DNA of 46,106 bases. It comes from an uncultured Pelagibacteraceae bacterium. Lineage in GTDB: Bacteria > Pseudomonadota > Alphaproteobacteria > Pelagibacterales > Pelagibacteraceae. This document shows positions 8,917 to 19,812 of the stretch, one piece after another; position 1 is the first letter of the stretch; each line of letters opens with the position of its first letter. Both the position numbers and the translations under genes were made by a program. The notes beneath the pieces are model-generated. The model made no database searches. It was not told where the DNA came from and saw only the letters and a list, made by a program, of their open reading frames with translations. The stretch spans positions 1 through 46,106 of the forward strand of contig CABYCN010000006.1 of NCBI GenBank assembly GCA_902517455.1. Direction: 5' to 3'.

Positions 8917-9884
8917 GGAATAATAACTGCTGGACCAGTGAGTATCCTTGCTTCTAAATCTTTGTGAGCTTGAGCAGCATTTTTAAGAGAATATTTTTTT
9001 GAAATTTCAACTACAAATTTCTTTGATAAAATAGCATCAAAAACTTTTTTTGCCGACTCTACAAGCTCTTCTCTTTTTACAGTATAGTGTGCTATTGACG
9101 GACGTGTAAAAAATAGACCTTTGGCGTTAATGTCTTTTTTAATATCTAATGTATCTACATAACCAGAGGCGTTTCCAAATGCTACCATCATACCTCGAAT
9201 TTTTAATGTCTCGATCGAACCTTTAAATGTTTTAGTGCCAACACCGTCATAGACAACATCAATACCATTTTTTCCAACTATTTTTTCTACTTCTTTAACA
9301 AAATCTTTTTCAGAGTAATTGATAACATGATGACAACCATTTTTTTTCGCAATCTCCTCCTTTGCTTTTGAGCCGACTGTCCCAATTACCTCTGCCCCTA
9401 GAGAATTTGCCCACGGGCATAAAATTTGACCCAAAGCGCCAGCTGCAGCATGATATAAAACTTTATCACCCTTCTTTAAAGGATAAGCTCTATGTAATAA
9501 ATACTCTGCAGTAATTCCTTTTAAAGTAATGCATGATGCAACCTCATCAGAAACACCATCTGGAACAGAAATTAGTTTACTTTCTGGCATAATTTGTTTT
9601 TCTGAATAAGCACCAATTGGCATCGATGCATGAGTTACTCTATCACCAATTTTGAATAAATTTACCTCAGAACCGATTTCTTCTATTATTCCACAAGCTT
9701 CAAGACCAATACCGCTAGGCAGTGGTATGGGGTAAAGACCTGTTCTGTGATAAATATCAATAAAATTTAAACCTATAGATTTATTTTTAATTAAAACTTC
9801 TTTAGGTCCAGGTTTACCAATTTCTATATCTTGAATTTTAAGAACTTCTGGTCCGCCAAATTTTTCAATCTTTATCGATTTCAT
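8913..9884 (-). CDS. qor: Quinone oxidoreductase (zinc-independent MDR family)
   Basis: NADPH-dependent quinone reductase of the medium-chain dehydrogenase/reductase superfamily, 323 residues, cytosolic. It has the N-terminal substrate domain with the FIDIYHRTGLYP segment. The Rossmann cofactor segment contains AAAGALGQILCPWA, where the usual GGVG-type turn is AAGALG, and the family element VVYDGVGTKTF is present. The catalytic-zinc Cys/His/Glu set of alcohol dehydrogenases is absent, as expected for Qor. It lies three bases downstream of a pirin gene, in a run with a CDGSH protein and an HAD dehalogenase, suggesting a redox or detoxification transcript. The physiological substrate is unknown. 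Confidence 0.88.
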   Translation of the reverse strand: MKSIKIEKFGGPEVLKIQDIEIGKPGPKEVLIKNKSIGLNFIDIYHRTGLYPIPLPSGIGLEACGIIEEIGSEVNLFKIGDRVTHASMPIGAYSEKQIMPESKLISVPDGVSDEVASCITLKGITAEYLLHRAYPLKKGDKVLYHAAAGALGQILCPWANSLGAEVIGTVGSKAKEEIAKKNGCHHVINYSEKDFVKEVEKIVGKNGIDVVYDGVGTKTFKGSIETLKIRGMMVAFGNASGYVDTLDIKKDINAKGLFFTRPSIAHYTVKREELVESAKKVFDAILSKKFVVEISKKYSLKNAAQAHKDLEARILTGPAVIIP

Positions 9885-9887
9885 TCT

Positions 9888-10721
9888 TTATTTTACAAAA
9901 GTACCATTATGATAATCCTGAACTGCTTGCAAGATTTCAGCTTTGGTATTCATTACAAATGGGCCACCCCTAGCTATTTCCTCATTAATAGGTTTTCCTG
10001 AAATAACCAGGAATTTTGAATCAGTGTGAGCCATGACTTTTAAAGACTCACCTTTTGAAAGTAAAATTAAAGTACTATCTTTAACTTTATCGTGTTTTTT
10101 TTCACCAATTTTTATTTCACCATTAATTAAGTAGATAAATGTGTTGTGATTAGAGGGCAGTCTGTAATTAAATTCTTTTTCTTTTTTTAATTCAACATCA
10201 AAATAAGTGGGTTCAATATTATGTTCTTTAACAGGACCTTCAGCTTTTTCAAATTTACCAGCAATAATTTTTACCTGCTTATCATTATCTTTGTGAACAC
10301 TCATTTTATCTGCATCAATATAAATGTATTCAGGCTTACTCATCTTTAATTTAGCTGGCATATTTATCCATAATTGAAATCCATGAAGTTTACCTTCTTT
10401 CATCGCTGGCATTTCGGAGTGAATTATTCCACTTCCAGTTTTCATCCACTGTACATCACCAGCAGTCATTCTTCCTTTGCCACCAGTGCTATCTTTGTGT
10501 TCAAATTCACCTGCTAGCATATAAGTAACAGTTTCAATACCCCTATGAGGATGAGGAGGAAAGCCTGCAATGTAATCTTCACTATTTTCAGAACCAAATT
10601 CATCTAGCATCAAAAAAGGATCAAAATAATTTGGTTCAACACCAATACTTCTTTTTAGCTTAACTCCTGCTCCGTCAGATGCTGGAATCGGGTCTATAAT
10701 TTTATCTACTTCAATTATCAT
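9888..10721 (-). CDS. Pirin family protein
   Basis: A 277-residue bicupin of the pirin family. The N-terminal cupin carries the metal-binding signature PHPHRGIETVTYML and, further on, GSGIIHSEMP with the second His and Glu ligands. Family members bind iron, and some have quercetin 2,3-dioxygenase activity while others act in regulation; I cannot tell which applies here. The C-terminal cupin (about 160-277) is more degenerate, as usual. The gene sits between the CDGSH gene and qor on the minus strand, only 3 bases before qor, so co-expression with the quinone reductase is likely. Confidence 0.9.
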   Translation of the reverse strand: MIIEVDKIIDPIPASDGAGVKLKRSIGVEPNYFDPFLMLDEFGSENSEDYIAGFPPHPHRGIETVTYMLAGEFEHKDSTGGKGRMTAGDVQWMKTGSGIIHSEMPAMKEGKLHGFQLWINMPAKLKMSKPEYIYIDADKMSVHKDNDKQVKIIAGKFEKAEGPVKEHNIEPTYFDVELKKEKEFNYRLPSNHNTFIYLINGEIKIGEKKHDKVKDSTLILLSKGESLKVMAHTDSKFLVISGKPINEEIARGGPFVMNTKAEILQAVQDYHNGTFVK

Positions 10722-10759
10722 ATTTGATCAGAGTAATTCTTAAATCAGAATTTTCAATG

Positions 10760-10999
10760 TTACTTTTTGTTATGTGAACCGTCACAAAAGGGTTGATTGT
10801 TAGTCTGTTTACAAGCACAAAAAAACATTTTTTTGGTTAATTCAGCTTTATATACCACAGGATTAAATTCACTTCCTTTATGTGAGCCATCACAGAATGG
10901 TTGTTTAGAGATCTTACCACAACTGCACCAATAATAAGACTTTCCTTGTTCAACGTTTATTGCAATTGCTCCTTCTCCCGCTCTTTGTCCTTTGATCAT
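10760..10999 (-). CDS. Double CDGSH-type iron-sulfur protein
   Basis: A 79-residue protein made of two complete CDGSH [2Fe-2S] motifs. The first is C25-x-C27 ... C36-D-G-S-H40 and the second C61-x-C63 ... C72-D-G-S-H76, each giving the 3-Cys/1-His ligand set. There is no membrane anchor, unlike mitoNEET, so it is probably soluble. Such proteins are linked to iron-sulfur or electron transfer and redox sensing, but function is not established for this type. A good Shine-Dalgarno AAGGAAG (complement of 11004-11010) lies before the ATG. It is 9 bases downstream of the HAD gene and 38 bases upstream of pirin. Confidence 0.92.
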   Translation of the reverse strand: MIKGQRAGEGAIAINVEQGKSYYWCSCGKISKQPFCDGSHKGSEFNPVVYKAELTKKMFFCACKQTNNQPFCDGSHNKK

Positions 11000-11008
11000 G
11001 ATTCTTCC

Positions 11009-11671
11009 TTAAATTAATTTTGTTAGTTCACTTAAATTTTTAATTTCATTTTGAGGCTTATAATCCAAATTATCAAAAATACTATTATTCCTATTTAGCC
11101 AAATCGAGTTAAAACCATAATTTCCTCCACCTGAGACATCCCATGTATTTGCACTCAAGAAAGCAACTTCATTTTTTTCAATTTTATATTTTTTAATAGG
11201 CAGGTCATAGACTTTTGAATCTGGCTTATAAATTCCTACTTCCTCTATAGAAAATAAATCATCAAATAAATCATCTAAATCATTACTTTTAACCAACTCA
11301 TTTAAGAGAGATGGAGTCCCATTTGAAAGTATAGCTAATTTTAAATTTTTTTCTTTTAATATTTTTAGAGTTTCTGGAACTTCTTTATAGGTAGAGAGAA
11401 CTTTATATAAATTTAACAATTCATTTTTCATTGAAGGATCAATATTAAAAGCTTTCATTGATTTATCTAAACTGTCTTTTGTAATGTGCCAAAAATCTTT
11501 GTGTCTTTTCATTAAACTTCTTAGCCAAGTATATTCTAATTGAGTAGTTCTCCAATAATTTGCAAAACCTTCCCACTTATCTCCAATTTTATCTTTACAT
11601 TTCTCAGCAGCTGAATTGACATCAAACAACGTCCCATAGGCATCAAAAATTATTGCTTTAATATTTTTCAT
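11009..11671 (-). CDS. HAD-superfamily hydrolase, haloacid dehalogenase type II-like
   Basis: A 220-residue hydrolase resembling (S)-2-haloacid dehalogenases. The HAD motifs in order are FDAYGTLFDV with the nucleophilic Asp (D10), LSNGTPS (motif II), Lys in the KPDSKVY segment (motif III), and the dehalogenase-type motif IV FLSANTWDVSGGGNYGF. The Asn/Trp-Asp pattern of the last motif is what suggests the type II dehalogenase branch rather than a phosphatase. The natural substrate is uncertain. Its start is divergent from rsmE with 17 bases between the ATGs, and it leads the run towards the CDGSH, pirin and qor genes. Confidence 0.87.
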   Translation of the reverse strand: MKNIKAIIFDAYGTLFDVNSAAEKCKDKIGDKWEGFANYWRTTQLEYTWLRSLMKRHKDFWHITKDSLDKSMKAFNIDPSMKNELLNLYKVLSTYKEVPETLKILKEKNLKLAILSNGTPSLLNELVKSNDLDDLFDDLFSIEEVGIYKPDSKVYDLPIKKYKIEKNEVAFLSANTWDVSGGGNYGFNSIWLNRNNSIFDNLDYKPQNEIKNLSELTKLI

Positions 11672-11688
11672 AAACTAACTTAACACAA

Positions 11689-12390
11689 ATGAGCATTATT
11701 AGATTATTTTTTTCGGAGACATTATCTGCTGACATGATTGACAAATTAGATAAGTCTCAATCTCATTATTTAACTAAAGTGATGAGAATAAAAGAAAATG
11801 AGGTTTTTTCTTTATTTAATGAAAATGGAGAATGGGAAGCAAAAGTTTTAGGAATATCAAAAAATATTGTTGAATTTAAAACAATTAAACAATTAAGACA
11901 AAAAGAAAATTTTAAAGAATTATGGTTAGCTTTTTCTCCTATTAAATCAAATTTTCAAAACTTTATGATTCAAAAAGCAACAGAGTTAGGTGTTACAAGA
12001 TTTTTACCAATTATTTTTGACAGGACAGTGGTTAGAAAAATAAATAAAGAACGTTTAGAAAAAATTGTAATTGAAGCAAGTGAACAATCAAACCGTATTA
12101 ATGTACCTATAGTTGAAGAGTCTCAAAACTTAAATGATTTCTTAAAAACCACCTCAATTGATTTAATTTTTACAGATTTAAATTCGAATAATAATAAAAT
12201 TGATAAATCTAAGCTTACAGATAAACCAGTTTGCATTATTGTAGGTCCAGAGGGTGATTTTTCAGAAGCTGAAAGACAGAAGATTCTTTCATTTAAAGGT
12301 GTTCAGCCAATAAAGATTAATGAAAATATTTTAAGGTCAGAAACAGCAGTCATATCTGCAATTTCGATCATAAATTATGTGATTAATTGA
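11689..12390 (+). CDS. rsmE: 16S rRNA (uracil1498-N3)-methyltransferase RsmE
   Basis: SPOUT-class methyltransferase that modifies U1498 of 16S rRNA. At 233 residues it has an N-terminal PUA-like segment and a C-terminal trefoil-knot domain. Visible landmarks are QKATELGVTRFLPI, VEASEQSNRINVP, the SAM-binding IIVGPEGDFSEAE, and the knot motif LRSETAVISAIS. The ATG at 11689 is separated from the divergent HAD gene by only 17 bases, so the mRNA is probably leaderless or nearly so. The oxidase operon starts 59 bases downstream. Confidence 0.93.
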   Translation: MSIIRLFFSETLSADMIDKLDKSQSHYLTKVMRIKENEVFSLFNENGEWEAKVLGISKNIVEFKTIKQLRQKENFKELWLAFSPIKSNFQNFMIQKATELGVTRFLPIIFDRTVVRKINKERLEKIVIEASEQSNRINVPIVEESQNLNDFLKTTSIDLIFTDLNSNNNKIDKSKLTDKPVCIIVGPEGDFSEAERQKILSFKGVQPIKINENILRSETAVISAISIINYVIN

Positions 12391-12449
12391 TAAATTGTCG
12401 CGAAAACTAAAGTGTAATTTTTATAAAAGAGCTTTATATAGCTAAGTAA
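12391..12449 (+). promoter_or_regulatory. Candidate promoter region of the cytochrome oxidase operon
   Basis: This 59-base gap is the only space before ctaC and so the likely site of the oxidase operon promoter. It holds a TTGTCG (12395-12400) and TTATAA/TATAAA (12421-12427), but these are about 20 bases apart, wider than the usual 17, so assignment as -35/-10 is weak. A small inexact dyad AGCT-N6-AGCT lies at about 12430-12443. No Shine-Dalgarno is visible before the ATG at 12450. It could equally be a plain spacer if rsmE reads through. Confidence 0.3.
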
Positions 12450-14899
<2,450 letters not shown>

Positions 14900-14919
14900 T
14901 ATAATAGCTAAAAAAATAA

Positions 14920-15831
14920 ATGAGTAGTTCTAAGGCGAAAAAAAGAAATTTAAGTCAGGAAGATTTATTTAATTTTTCCGAATTATTTAAATTAATGAAA
15001 CCAAGAGTGATGTCATTGGTAGTCTTTACTTGTGCAGTTGGTTTATTGACATCACCAAATCTTGTTTCAACTAAAGATGCTATAATTGGAATTTTGTTAG
15101 TTTCTTTAGGAGCAGGAGCTGCTGGTGCATTAAACATGTGGTACGAGTCAGACCTAGATGCTTTAATGTCAAGAACCTGTCTAAGACCAATACCAACTGG
15201 CAAGGTAAATAGAAATCAAGCGCTTATTTTAGGTGTTACTCTATCTATAATTTCTGTTTTAGCGCTAGATTATTTCACAAATAGGATTTCAGCTGCAATA
15301 TTGCTTTTAACAATTTTATTTTATGTTTTTGTATACACAATTTGGTTAAAAAGAAGAACGCCTCAAAATATCGTAATAGGCGGAGCAGCAGGAGCTTTTC
15401 CTCCAGTTATTGGATGGACTATTGCTACAGGCTCTTTATCAATTGAACCATTAAGTTTTTTTTTAATAATATTCTTTTGGACTCCATCTCATTTTTGGGC
15501 TTTGAGTTTATACAAATCTGATGATTACAAAAAAGCCAAAATACCTATGCTTCCGTTAACTAATGGTGTGGAAAGTACAAAAATTAATATTTTTATTTAT
15601 TCACTATTAATGCTTCCTGTGATTATCTTTCCATATTCTATAGATTTTGTAGGATTAGCATTCTTAATACCTTCATTGTTATTAACTCTTTACTATAATT
15701 TTTTATGTTTTGAACTTTACAATTTTAAGAAAAATAAGTTTAATCCTAAAAAAGCAAAAGGAATATTTGGGTATTCTATCTTATATTTATTTTTGGTTTT
15801 TGTTCTTTTTCTGATAGATAAGATTTTATGA
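14920..15831 (+). CDS. ctaB: Heme o synthase (protoheme IX farnesyltransferase)
   Basis: Membrane prenyltransferase that farnesylates heme b to heme o, the precursor of heme a for the oxidase encoded beside it. The 303-residue protein has about eight to nine helices. The UbiA-superfamily motif NMWYESDLDALMSRT and the following RPIPTGKV are diagnostic of CtaB/CyoE, and a DDYKKAKIPMLP segment provides the second loop. The gene follows ctaD after 20 bases. A TATAAT lies at 14900-14905 in that gap, but no -35 match is visible, so I do not call a promoter. Its TGA overlaps the next small gene in an ATGA junction. Confidence 0.95.
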   Translation: MSSSKAKKRNLSQEDLFNFSELFKLMKPRVMSLVVFTCAVGLLTSPNLVSTKDAIIGILLVSLGAGAAGALNMWYESDLDALMSRTCLRPIPTGKVNRNQALILGVTLSIISVLALDYFTNRISAAILLLTILFYVFVYTIWLKRRTPQNIVIGGAAGAFPPVIGWTIATGSLSIEPLSFFLIIFFWTPSHFWALSLYKSDDYKKAKIPMLPLTNGVESTKINIFIYSLLMLPVIIFPYSIDFVGLAFLIPSLLLTLYYNFLCFELYNFKKNKFNPKKAKGIFGYSILYLFLVFVLFLIDKIL

Positions 15832-15953
15832 TAACACCTGATAAAAAAACTAAAAAAAAAAATATTTTAACGGCTTTAGCAATCATCGCCTTTATGATTT
15901 TTCTTTTCTTTTTTACCTTATATAACACAGGAGTGTTCGACAGAGCATTATGA
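15828..15953 (+). CDS. Small single-helix protein in oxidase operon (CoxF-like)
   Basis: A 41-residue reading frame wedged between ctaB and ctaG, overlapping each by four bases (ATGA at both ends). The product starts MITPDKKTKKKN, a lysine-rich cytosolic tail. One hydrophobic helix (about 14-33) follows, with a short periplasmic end containing TGVFDRAL. Small one-helix proteins occupy this same ctaB-ctaG slot in other alphaproteobacteria and are sometimes annotated CoxF, presumed to help oxidase assembly or to be an accessory subunit. The double stop-start overlap is strong evidence that it is translated. The name is by position and shape only. Confidence 0.8.
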   Translation: MITPDKKTKKKNILTALAIIAFMIFLFFFTLYNTGVFDRAL

Positions 15954-16483
15954 TACAAAAAAAAAACTTAACACCTTTAATACTAGCTGGAATTTTTGTT
16001 TTAATGTTAGGGTTGTCTTATGCAGCAGTTCCTCTGTATGACTTATTTTGTAGAGTGACAGGTTTTGGTGGAACCACTCAGGTATCTAAAGATGCTCCAA
16101 AAATAGTATTAAACAAAATAGTAAGTGTGAGGTTTGATACCAATGTTAATAATTTACCATGGGATTTTAAGGCTAAGTCAAATGTTATTGATGTGAAAGT
16201 TGGTCAAGTAAACAAAATAGAATTTGAAGTAGAAAATTATAGCAATGAGCCTACTGCTGGAGTAGCAACATTTAATGTTTCTCCATCTAGTTTTGGTAAG
16301 TATTACAGTAAGTTAGGTTGTTTTTGTTTTGAGAAACAAGAACTAAAAGCTGGAGAAAAAGCAACATATGTAATGACTTTTTACTTAGATCCTGAAATGG
16401 TTAATGATCCAACAACAAAAAATTTACAAGACGTAACTATGTCGTATACTTTTTTCTCGACAGACTATTATAAACAATCATAA
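15950..16483 (+). CDS. ctaG: Cytochrome c oxidase assembly protein CtaG (Cox11 family)
   Basis: Membrane-anchored copper chaperone needed for formation of the CuB site of subunit I. In 177 residues it has an N-terminal transmembrane helix (about 9-27), then the family signature YDLFCRVTGFGGTTQ just outside the membrane. An immunoglobulin-like copper domain follows, with the copper-binding CFCF motif in KLGCFCFEKQEL and the later DVTMSYTFF strand. Its start overlaps the preceding small gene (ATGA) and ctaE follows after 8 bases. Length and motifs are standard for the alphaproteobacterial Cox11 type. Confidence 0.96.
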   Translation: MIQKKNLTPLILAGIFVLMLGLSYAAVPLYDLFCRVTGFGGTTQVSKDAPKIVLNKIVSVRFDTNVNNLPWDFKAKSNVIDVKVGQVNKIEFEVENYSNEPTAGVATFNVSPSSFGKYYSKLGCFCFEKQELKAGEKATYVMTFYLDPEMVNDPTTKNLQDVTMSYTFFSTDYYKQS

Positions 16484-16491
16484 TTAAAAAA

Positions 16492-17280
16492 ATGTCAGCT
16501 GAAAAAAAACATGATTATCACTTAGTGGACCCAAGTCCTTGGCCTATTTACGTTTCATTCTCATGTTTAGTATTGGCATTAGGATCAGTTTATTATCTTC
16601 ATGCGGATGTTTCATGGGGAATGTATCTTGGTTTTGCTCTTTTGATTTATGGGGCCTACATGTGGTTTAGAGACGTTGTTATTGAAGCCGAACATCAAGG
16701 TCATCATACACCTGTAGTTCAAATTCACCACAGATATGGAATGACATTATTTATTGCATCTGAAGTAATGTTTTTTGTTGCATGGTTTTGGGCATATTTC
16801 GATGTAAGTTTATTTCCAAACGAATTTGTGGGAAATGTTTGGCCTCCAAAAGATATTGAAACTTTTGACCCTTGGGATATTCCATTAATTAACACATTAA
16901 TTTTATTATTATCAGGAACAACAGTTACATGGTCTCATCATGCTCTTTTAGAAGATGATAGAAAAAGTTTTATTCAAGGTTTATGGTTAACTGTTATTTT
17001 AGGGTTTTGTTTCACTCTTTTGCAAATATATGAGTATCAGCACGCATCATTTTCTTTTTCAGACCATATTTATGGATCAGTATTTTATATGGCAACAGGA
17101 TTTCACGGCTTTCATGTGCTTGTTGGGACTATATTTTTAGCCGTATGTTTATTCAGAGGAAAAAGAGGTCATTTTAATAAAGATCACCATTTTGGATTTG
17201 AAGCTGCAGCTTGGTATTGGCATTTTGTAGATGTAGTATGGCTATTTTTGTTTGCTGCAATATACATTTGGGGAAGTTAA
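16492..17280 (+). CDS. ctaE: Cytochrome c oxidase subunit III
   Basis: Subunit III of the aa3 oxidase, 262 residues with seven helices. It stabilises the active site during turnover and may guide oxygen and protons. Recognisable segments are HDYHLVDPSPWPIYVS at the N-terminus, the Glu in FIASEVMFFVAWFWAYF, LLLSGTTVTWSHHAL, and the C-terminal WYWHFVDVVWLFLF. No Shine-Dalgarno is visible before the ATG; the upstream sequence is an A-rich leader. The gene ends at 17280, and the SURF1 gene follows with no clear spacer. Confidence 0.97.
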   Translation: MSAEKKHDYHLVDPSPWPIYVSFSCLVLALGSVYYLHADVSWGMYLGFALLIYGAYMWFRDVVIEAEHQGHHTPVVQIHHRYGMTLFIASEVMFFVAWFWAYFDVSLFPNEFVGNVWPPKDIETFDPWDIPLINTLILLLSGTTVTWSHHALLEDDRKSFIQGLWLTVILGFCFTLLQIYEYQHASFSFSDHIYGSVFYMATGFHGFHVLVGTIFLAVCLFRGKRGHFNKDHHFGFEAAAWYWHFVDVVWLFLFAAIYIWGS

Positions 17281-17290
17281 TTTTATATTT

Positions 17291-17944
17291 TTGAAACATA
17301 AGTTCTTATTTTCAGTATTTATAATTTTTTTTATTTTAGTGTTTATTGCTTTAGGTTCATGGCAAATTATTCGTTTAAATTGGAAGAATAATTTAATTTT
17401 CGAAATTGAAAGTTCTTTAAAAAATCCCCCAGTAGAACTAACCAACACTAATATCAAAAATTTTTTAAAGATTAAAACATCAGGTTTGATAGATTTAGAT
17501 AAACAAATTTACTTATATAGTCTAAACGATGCAGGGACACCTGGTTTTGAAGTTATAAATCCAATTTTAATAAATGATATAAATTATCTGATTAATAGAG
17601 GGTGGATACCATTTGAAAAAAAAAATTCTAAAGAAATAAATTTAATTAATGAAAATGACATAATTGGAACTTTGAAATTACAGGGAAGAAAAAATATTTT
17701 TAAGCCAGATAATGATTTAAAAGAAAATTATTGGTTTAGTCTAAATAGAGAAGATATATTAAAATTTACTGGAAAAGAATTCTCTAAATATATTATTTAT
17801 TTAGATGGAAACTACCAATTCCCTCAACCAAAAAAAATTACTGCCAATATTTCTAATAATCATCTAAAATATGCCCTTACATGGTTTTCATTAGCGATTT
17901 CAATTCTTTTGTTATATTTATATTTTAGAAAAAAGAATTATTAA
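17291..17944 (+). CDS. SURF1 family oxidase assembly protein
   Basis: A protein of about 217 residues of the SURF1/Shy1 family, involved in heme a insertion into oxidase subunit I. It has an N-terminal helix followed by the family GSWQIIRLNWKN, a periplasmic domain with the INRGWIPF segment, and a second helix near the C-terminus (ALTWFSLAISILLLYLYF). The start is uncertain. No ATG is available near the N-terminus, so I chose the TTG at 17291. A TTG at 17252 inside ctaE would add 13 residues. The stop is immediately followed by the thrC ATG (TAAATG), so the pair is probably coupled. Confidence 0.85.
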   Translation: MKHKFLFSVFIIFFILVFIALGSWQIIRLNWKNNLIFEIESSLKNPPVELTNTNIKNFLKIKTSGLIDLDKQIYLYSLNDAGTPGFEVINPILINDINYLINRGWIPFEKKNSKEINLINENDIIGTLKLQGRKNIFKPDNDLKENYWFSLNREDILKFTGKEFSKYIIYLDGNYQFPQPKKITANISNNHLKYALTWFSLAISILLLYLYFRKKNY

Positions 17945-19318
17945 ATGAATTATATTAGCACAAGAAATAATCAGAAAAACTTTACTTTTAAAGATGTTTT
18001 CCTCAAAGGTTTGGCAGATGATGGGGGTCTTTTTGTTCCTAAATCAATTAAACAATTTAAAAAAGAGGAATTAGAAAAGCTCAAAAGCCTTAGTTACAAT
18101 GATTTAGCTGTTGAAATAATTTATCCGTTTATAGGAGATTTTATGTCTAAAGATGAGCTAATCTCCATCATTTCAAAATCGTACTCAAATTTTAGATCTA
18201 ATGATGTTGTAAAAATCTCAGACCTAGGAAATCTAAAAGTCTTAGAACTATTTCATGGTCCAACTCTTGCGTTTAAAGATATCGCTATGCAATTAATAGG
18301 TAATTTTTATCAATATCATTTAGTACGTAATAAAAAAAAAATTAATATTATAGTAGCAACTTCAGGTGATACTGGTGCGGCTGCTATAGACGCTCTAAAA
18401 GGAAAAAGTAATTTAAATGTTTTTGTATTGCACCCAAATAATAAAATTTCACCAATACAAAGAAGACTAATGACAATACATGAGGAGAGTAACGTATTTA
18501 ACATTGCAGTAGAAGGTAATTTTGATGATTGTCAAAATTTAGTAAAAGCAATGTTTAATGACGAAAAATTTTCCAAAACAATTAATATGTCAGGTGTAAA
18601 TTCAATTAATTGGGCAAGAATTATTACCCAATCGGTGTACTATTTTTATGCTTATTTCAAAGTTGGAAATGGTCAACCTTTATCATTTTCTGTTCCAACA
18701 GGTAACTTTGGTGATATTTATGCAGGTTACTTAGCAAAAAAACTAGGTCTTCCAATTGATAAACTAATCGTAGCCACAAATAAAAATGACATACTTCATA
18801 GAGCAATATCGGGAGGTGACTATACTCAAAAGAAAGTTAAAGAGACAAATACACCAAGTATGGATATACAAATAGCAAGTAATTTTGAAAGGCTCTTATA
18901 TGACGTAAAAGATTGTAACTCAGAAGTTACAAAAGATATAATGGCTGAAATAAAAAATAATACTTATAAAATTGATAAAAATGATCTAGATAAAATTAAA
19001 AAGAATTTTATATCTGAAATGCTTGACGAAAACGAAACTGTAGAAATGATAAAGAAAATTAATAATGAGTATCAGATGGTAGTTGATCCACATACTGCCG
19101 TAGGCATTGGCGTAGTAAGAAAATTGAGATTAGAAAAAAATTGTATTGTATTATCAACAGCGCACCCGTGTAAATTTCCAAAAGCAATAGAAGATGCAAT
19201 CTCAAAAACTGAAAATTTACCAGATAATCTTAAATATATTAACGAAAGAAAAGAAAAATTTGAACTTTTATCAAATAATATTGAGAAAATTAAAAAATTT
19301 GTGATGAAATCAATATGA
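17945..19318 (+). CDS. thrC: Threonine synthase
   Basis: PLP enzyme converting O-phosphohomoserine to threonine. At 457 residues it belongs to the longer class with an N-terminal extension starting MNYISTRNN and GLADDGGLFVP. The PLP-binding lysine is K111 in GPTLAFKDIAMQ, and the phosphate-binding SGDTGAAAIDAL lies at about 136-147. It is fused by zero spacing to the SURF1 gene upstream and overlaps the peroxiredoxin by ATGA. The homoserine kinase gene thrB, the preceding pathway step, is also in this window on the other strand. Nothing attenuator-like is visible upstream. Confidence 0.96.
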   Translation: MNYISTRNNQKNFTFKDVFLKGLADDGGLFVPKSIKQFKKEELEKLKSLSYNDLAVEIIYPFIGDFMSKDELISIISKSYSNFRSNDVVKISDLGNLKVLELFHGPTLAFKDIAMQLIGNFYQYHLVRNKKKINIIVATSGDTGAAAIDALKGKSNLNVFVLHPNNKISPIQRRLMTIHEESNVFNIAVEGNFDDCQNLVKAMFNDEKFSKTINMSGVNSINWARIITQSVYYFYAYFKVGNGQPLSFSVPTGNFGDIYAGYLAKKLGLPIDKLIVATNKNDILHRAISGGDYTQKKVKETNTPSMDIQIASNFERLLYDVKDCNSEVTKDIMAEIKNNTYKIDKNDLDKIKKNFISEMLDENETVEMIKKINNEYQMVVDPHTAVGIGVVRKLRLEKNCIVLSTAHPCKFPKAIEDAISKTENLPDNLKYINERKEKFELLSNNIEKIKKFVMKSI

Positions 19319-19803
19319 AACTCAAAATAAAAGATCAAATACCAGATACAGAGATTTTTCAACTTGTTAATGGAGAACCACAAAAAAGCAAATTAAGAGA
19401 AATCATAGGTGATAAAAAAATTGTTTTGTTTGGTTTGCCAGGGGCATTTACATCAACTTGTTCAAAACTTCACTTACCAGGCTTTGTTGCAAATGCAGAT
19501 AAAATCAAATCAAAAGGAATAAAAAACATATTTTGTTTATCAGTAAATGATCCTTATGTAATGAATGGTTGGGGAGAGATTAACAATACTGGAAATAGCA
19601 TAAAAATGTTATCGGATCCGTATTTATTGTTCACGAGAGCGATTGGTGCAGAAGTTGATCGGAATGCAAAAGGAATGGGAATTAGATCAAATCGTTATTT
19701 AATGATTATTGAAAATTTCACAGTTGTTAATATTCATGTTGAAAAAGAAACTAAGGAATGTGGCTTAACCTCAGCGGAGAATTTATTGAATAATTTAATA
19801 TAG
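19315..19803 (+). CDS. Peroxiredoxin, Prx5-type
   Basis: A 162-residue thiol peroxidase. The Prx5-subfamily active site LPGAFTSTCSKLHLPGF holds the peroxidatic cysteine C49 with Thr46 and Pro42 in their usual places; the family's second active-site Arg probably lies in the later GAEVDRNAKGMG segment. Two further cysteines are present (near residue 77 and near the C-terminus), so a resolving Cys is possible but not demonstrated. It reduces hydroperoxides with a thioredoxin or glutaredoxin-like partner in the cytosol. Its start overlaps thrC by four bases. Coupling to the oxidase run may reflect protection from respiratory peroxide, which is inference. Confidence 0.92.
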   Translation: MKLKIKDQIPDTEIFQLVNGEPQKSKLREIIGDKKIVLFGLPGAFTSTCSKLHLPGFVANADKIKSKGIKNIFCLSVNDPYVMNGWGEINNTGNSIKMLSDPYLLFTRAIGAEVDRNAKGMGIRSNRYLMIIENFTVVNIHVEKETKECGLTSAENLLNNLI

Positions 19804-19812
19804 CATTTATAA

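Noticed and set aside
14900-14905. Perfect TATAAT before ctaB as an internal promoter
   Set aside because: There is no acceptable -35 at 16-18 bases, and in DNA this AT-rich the hexamer occurs by chance.
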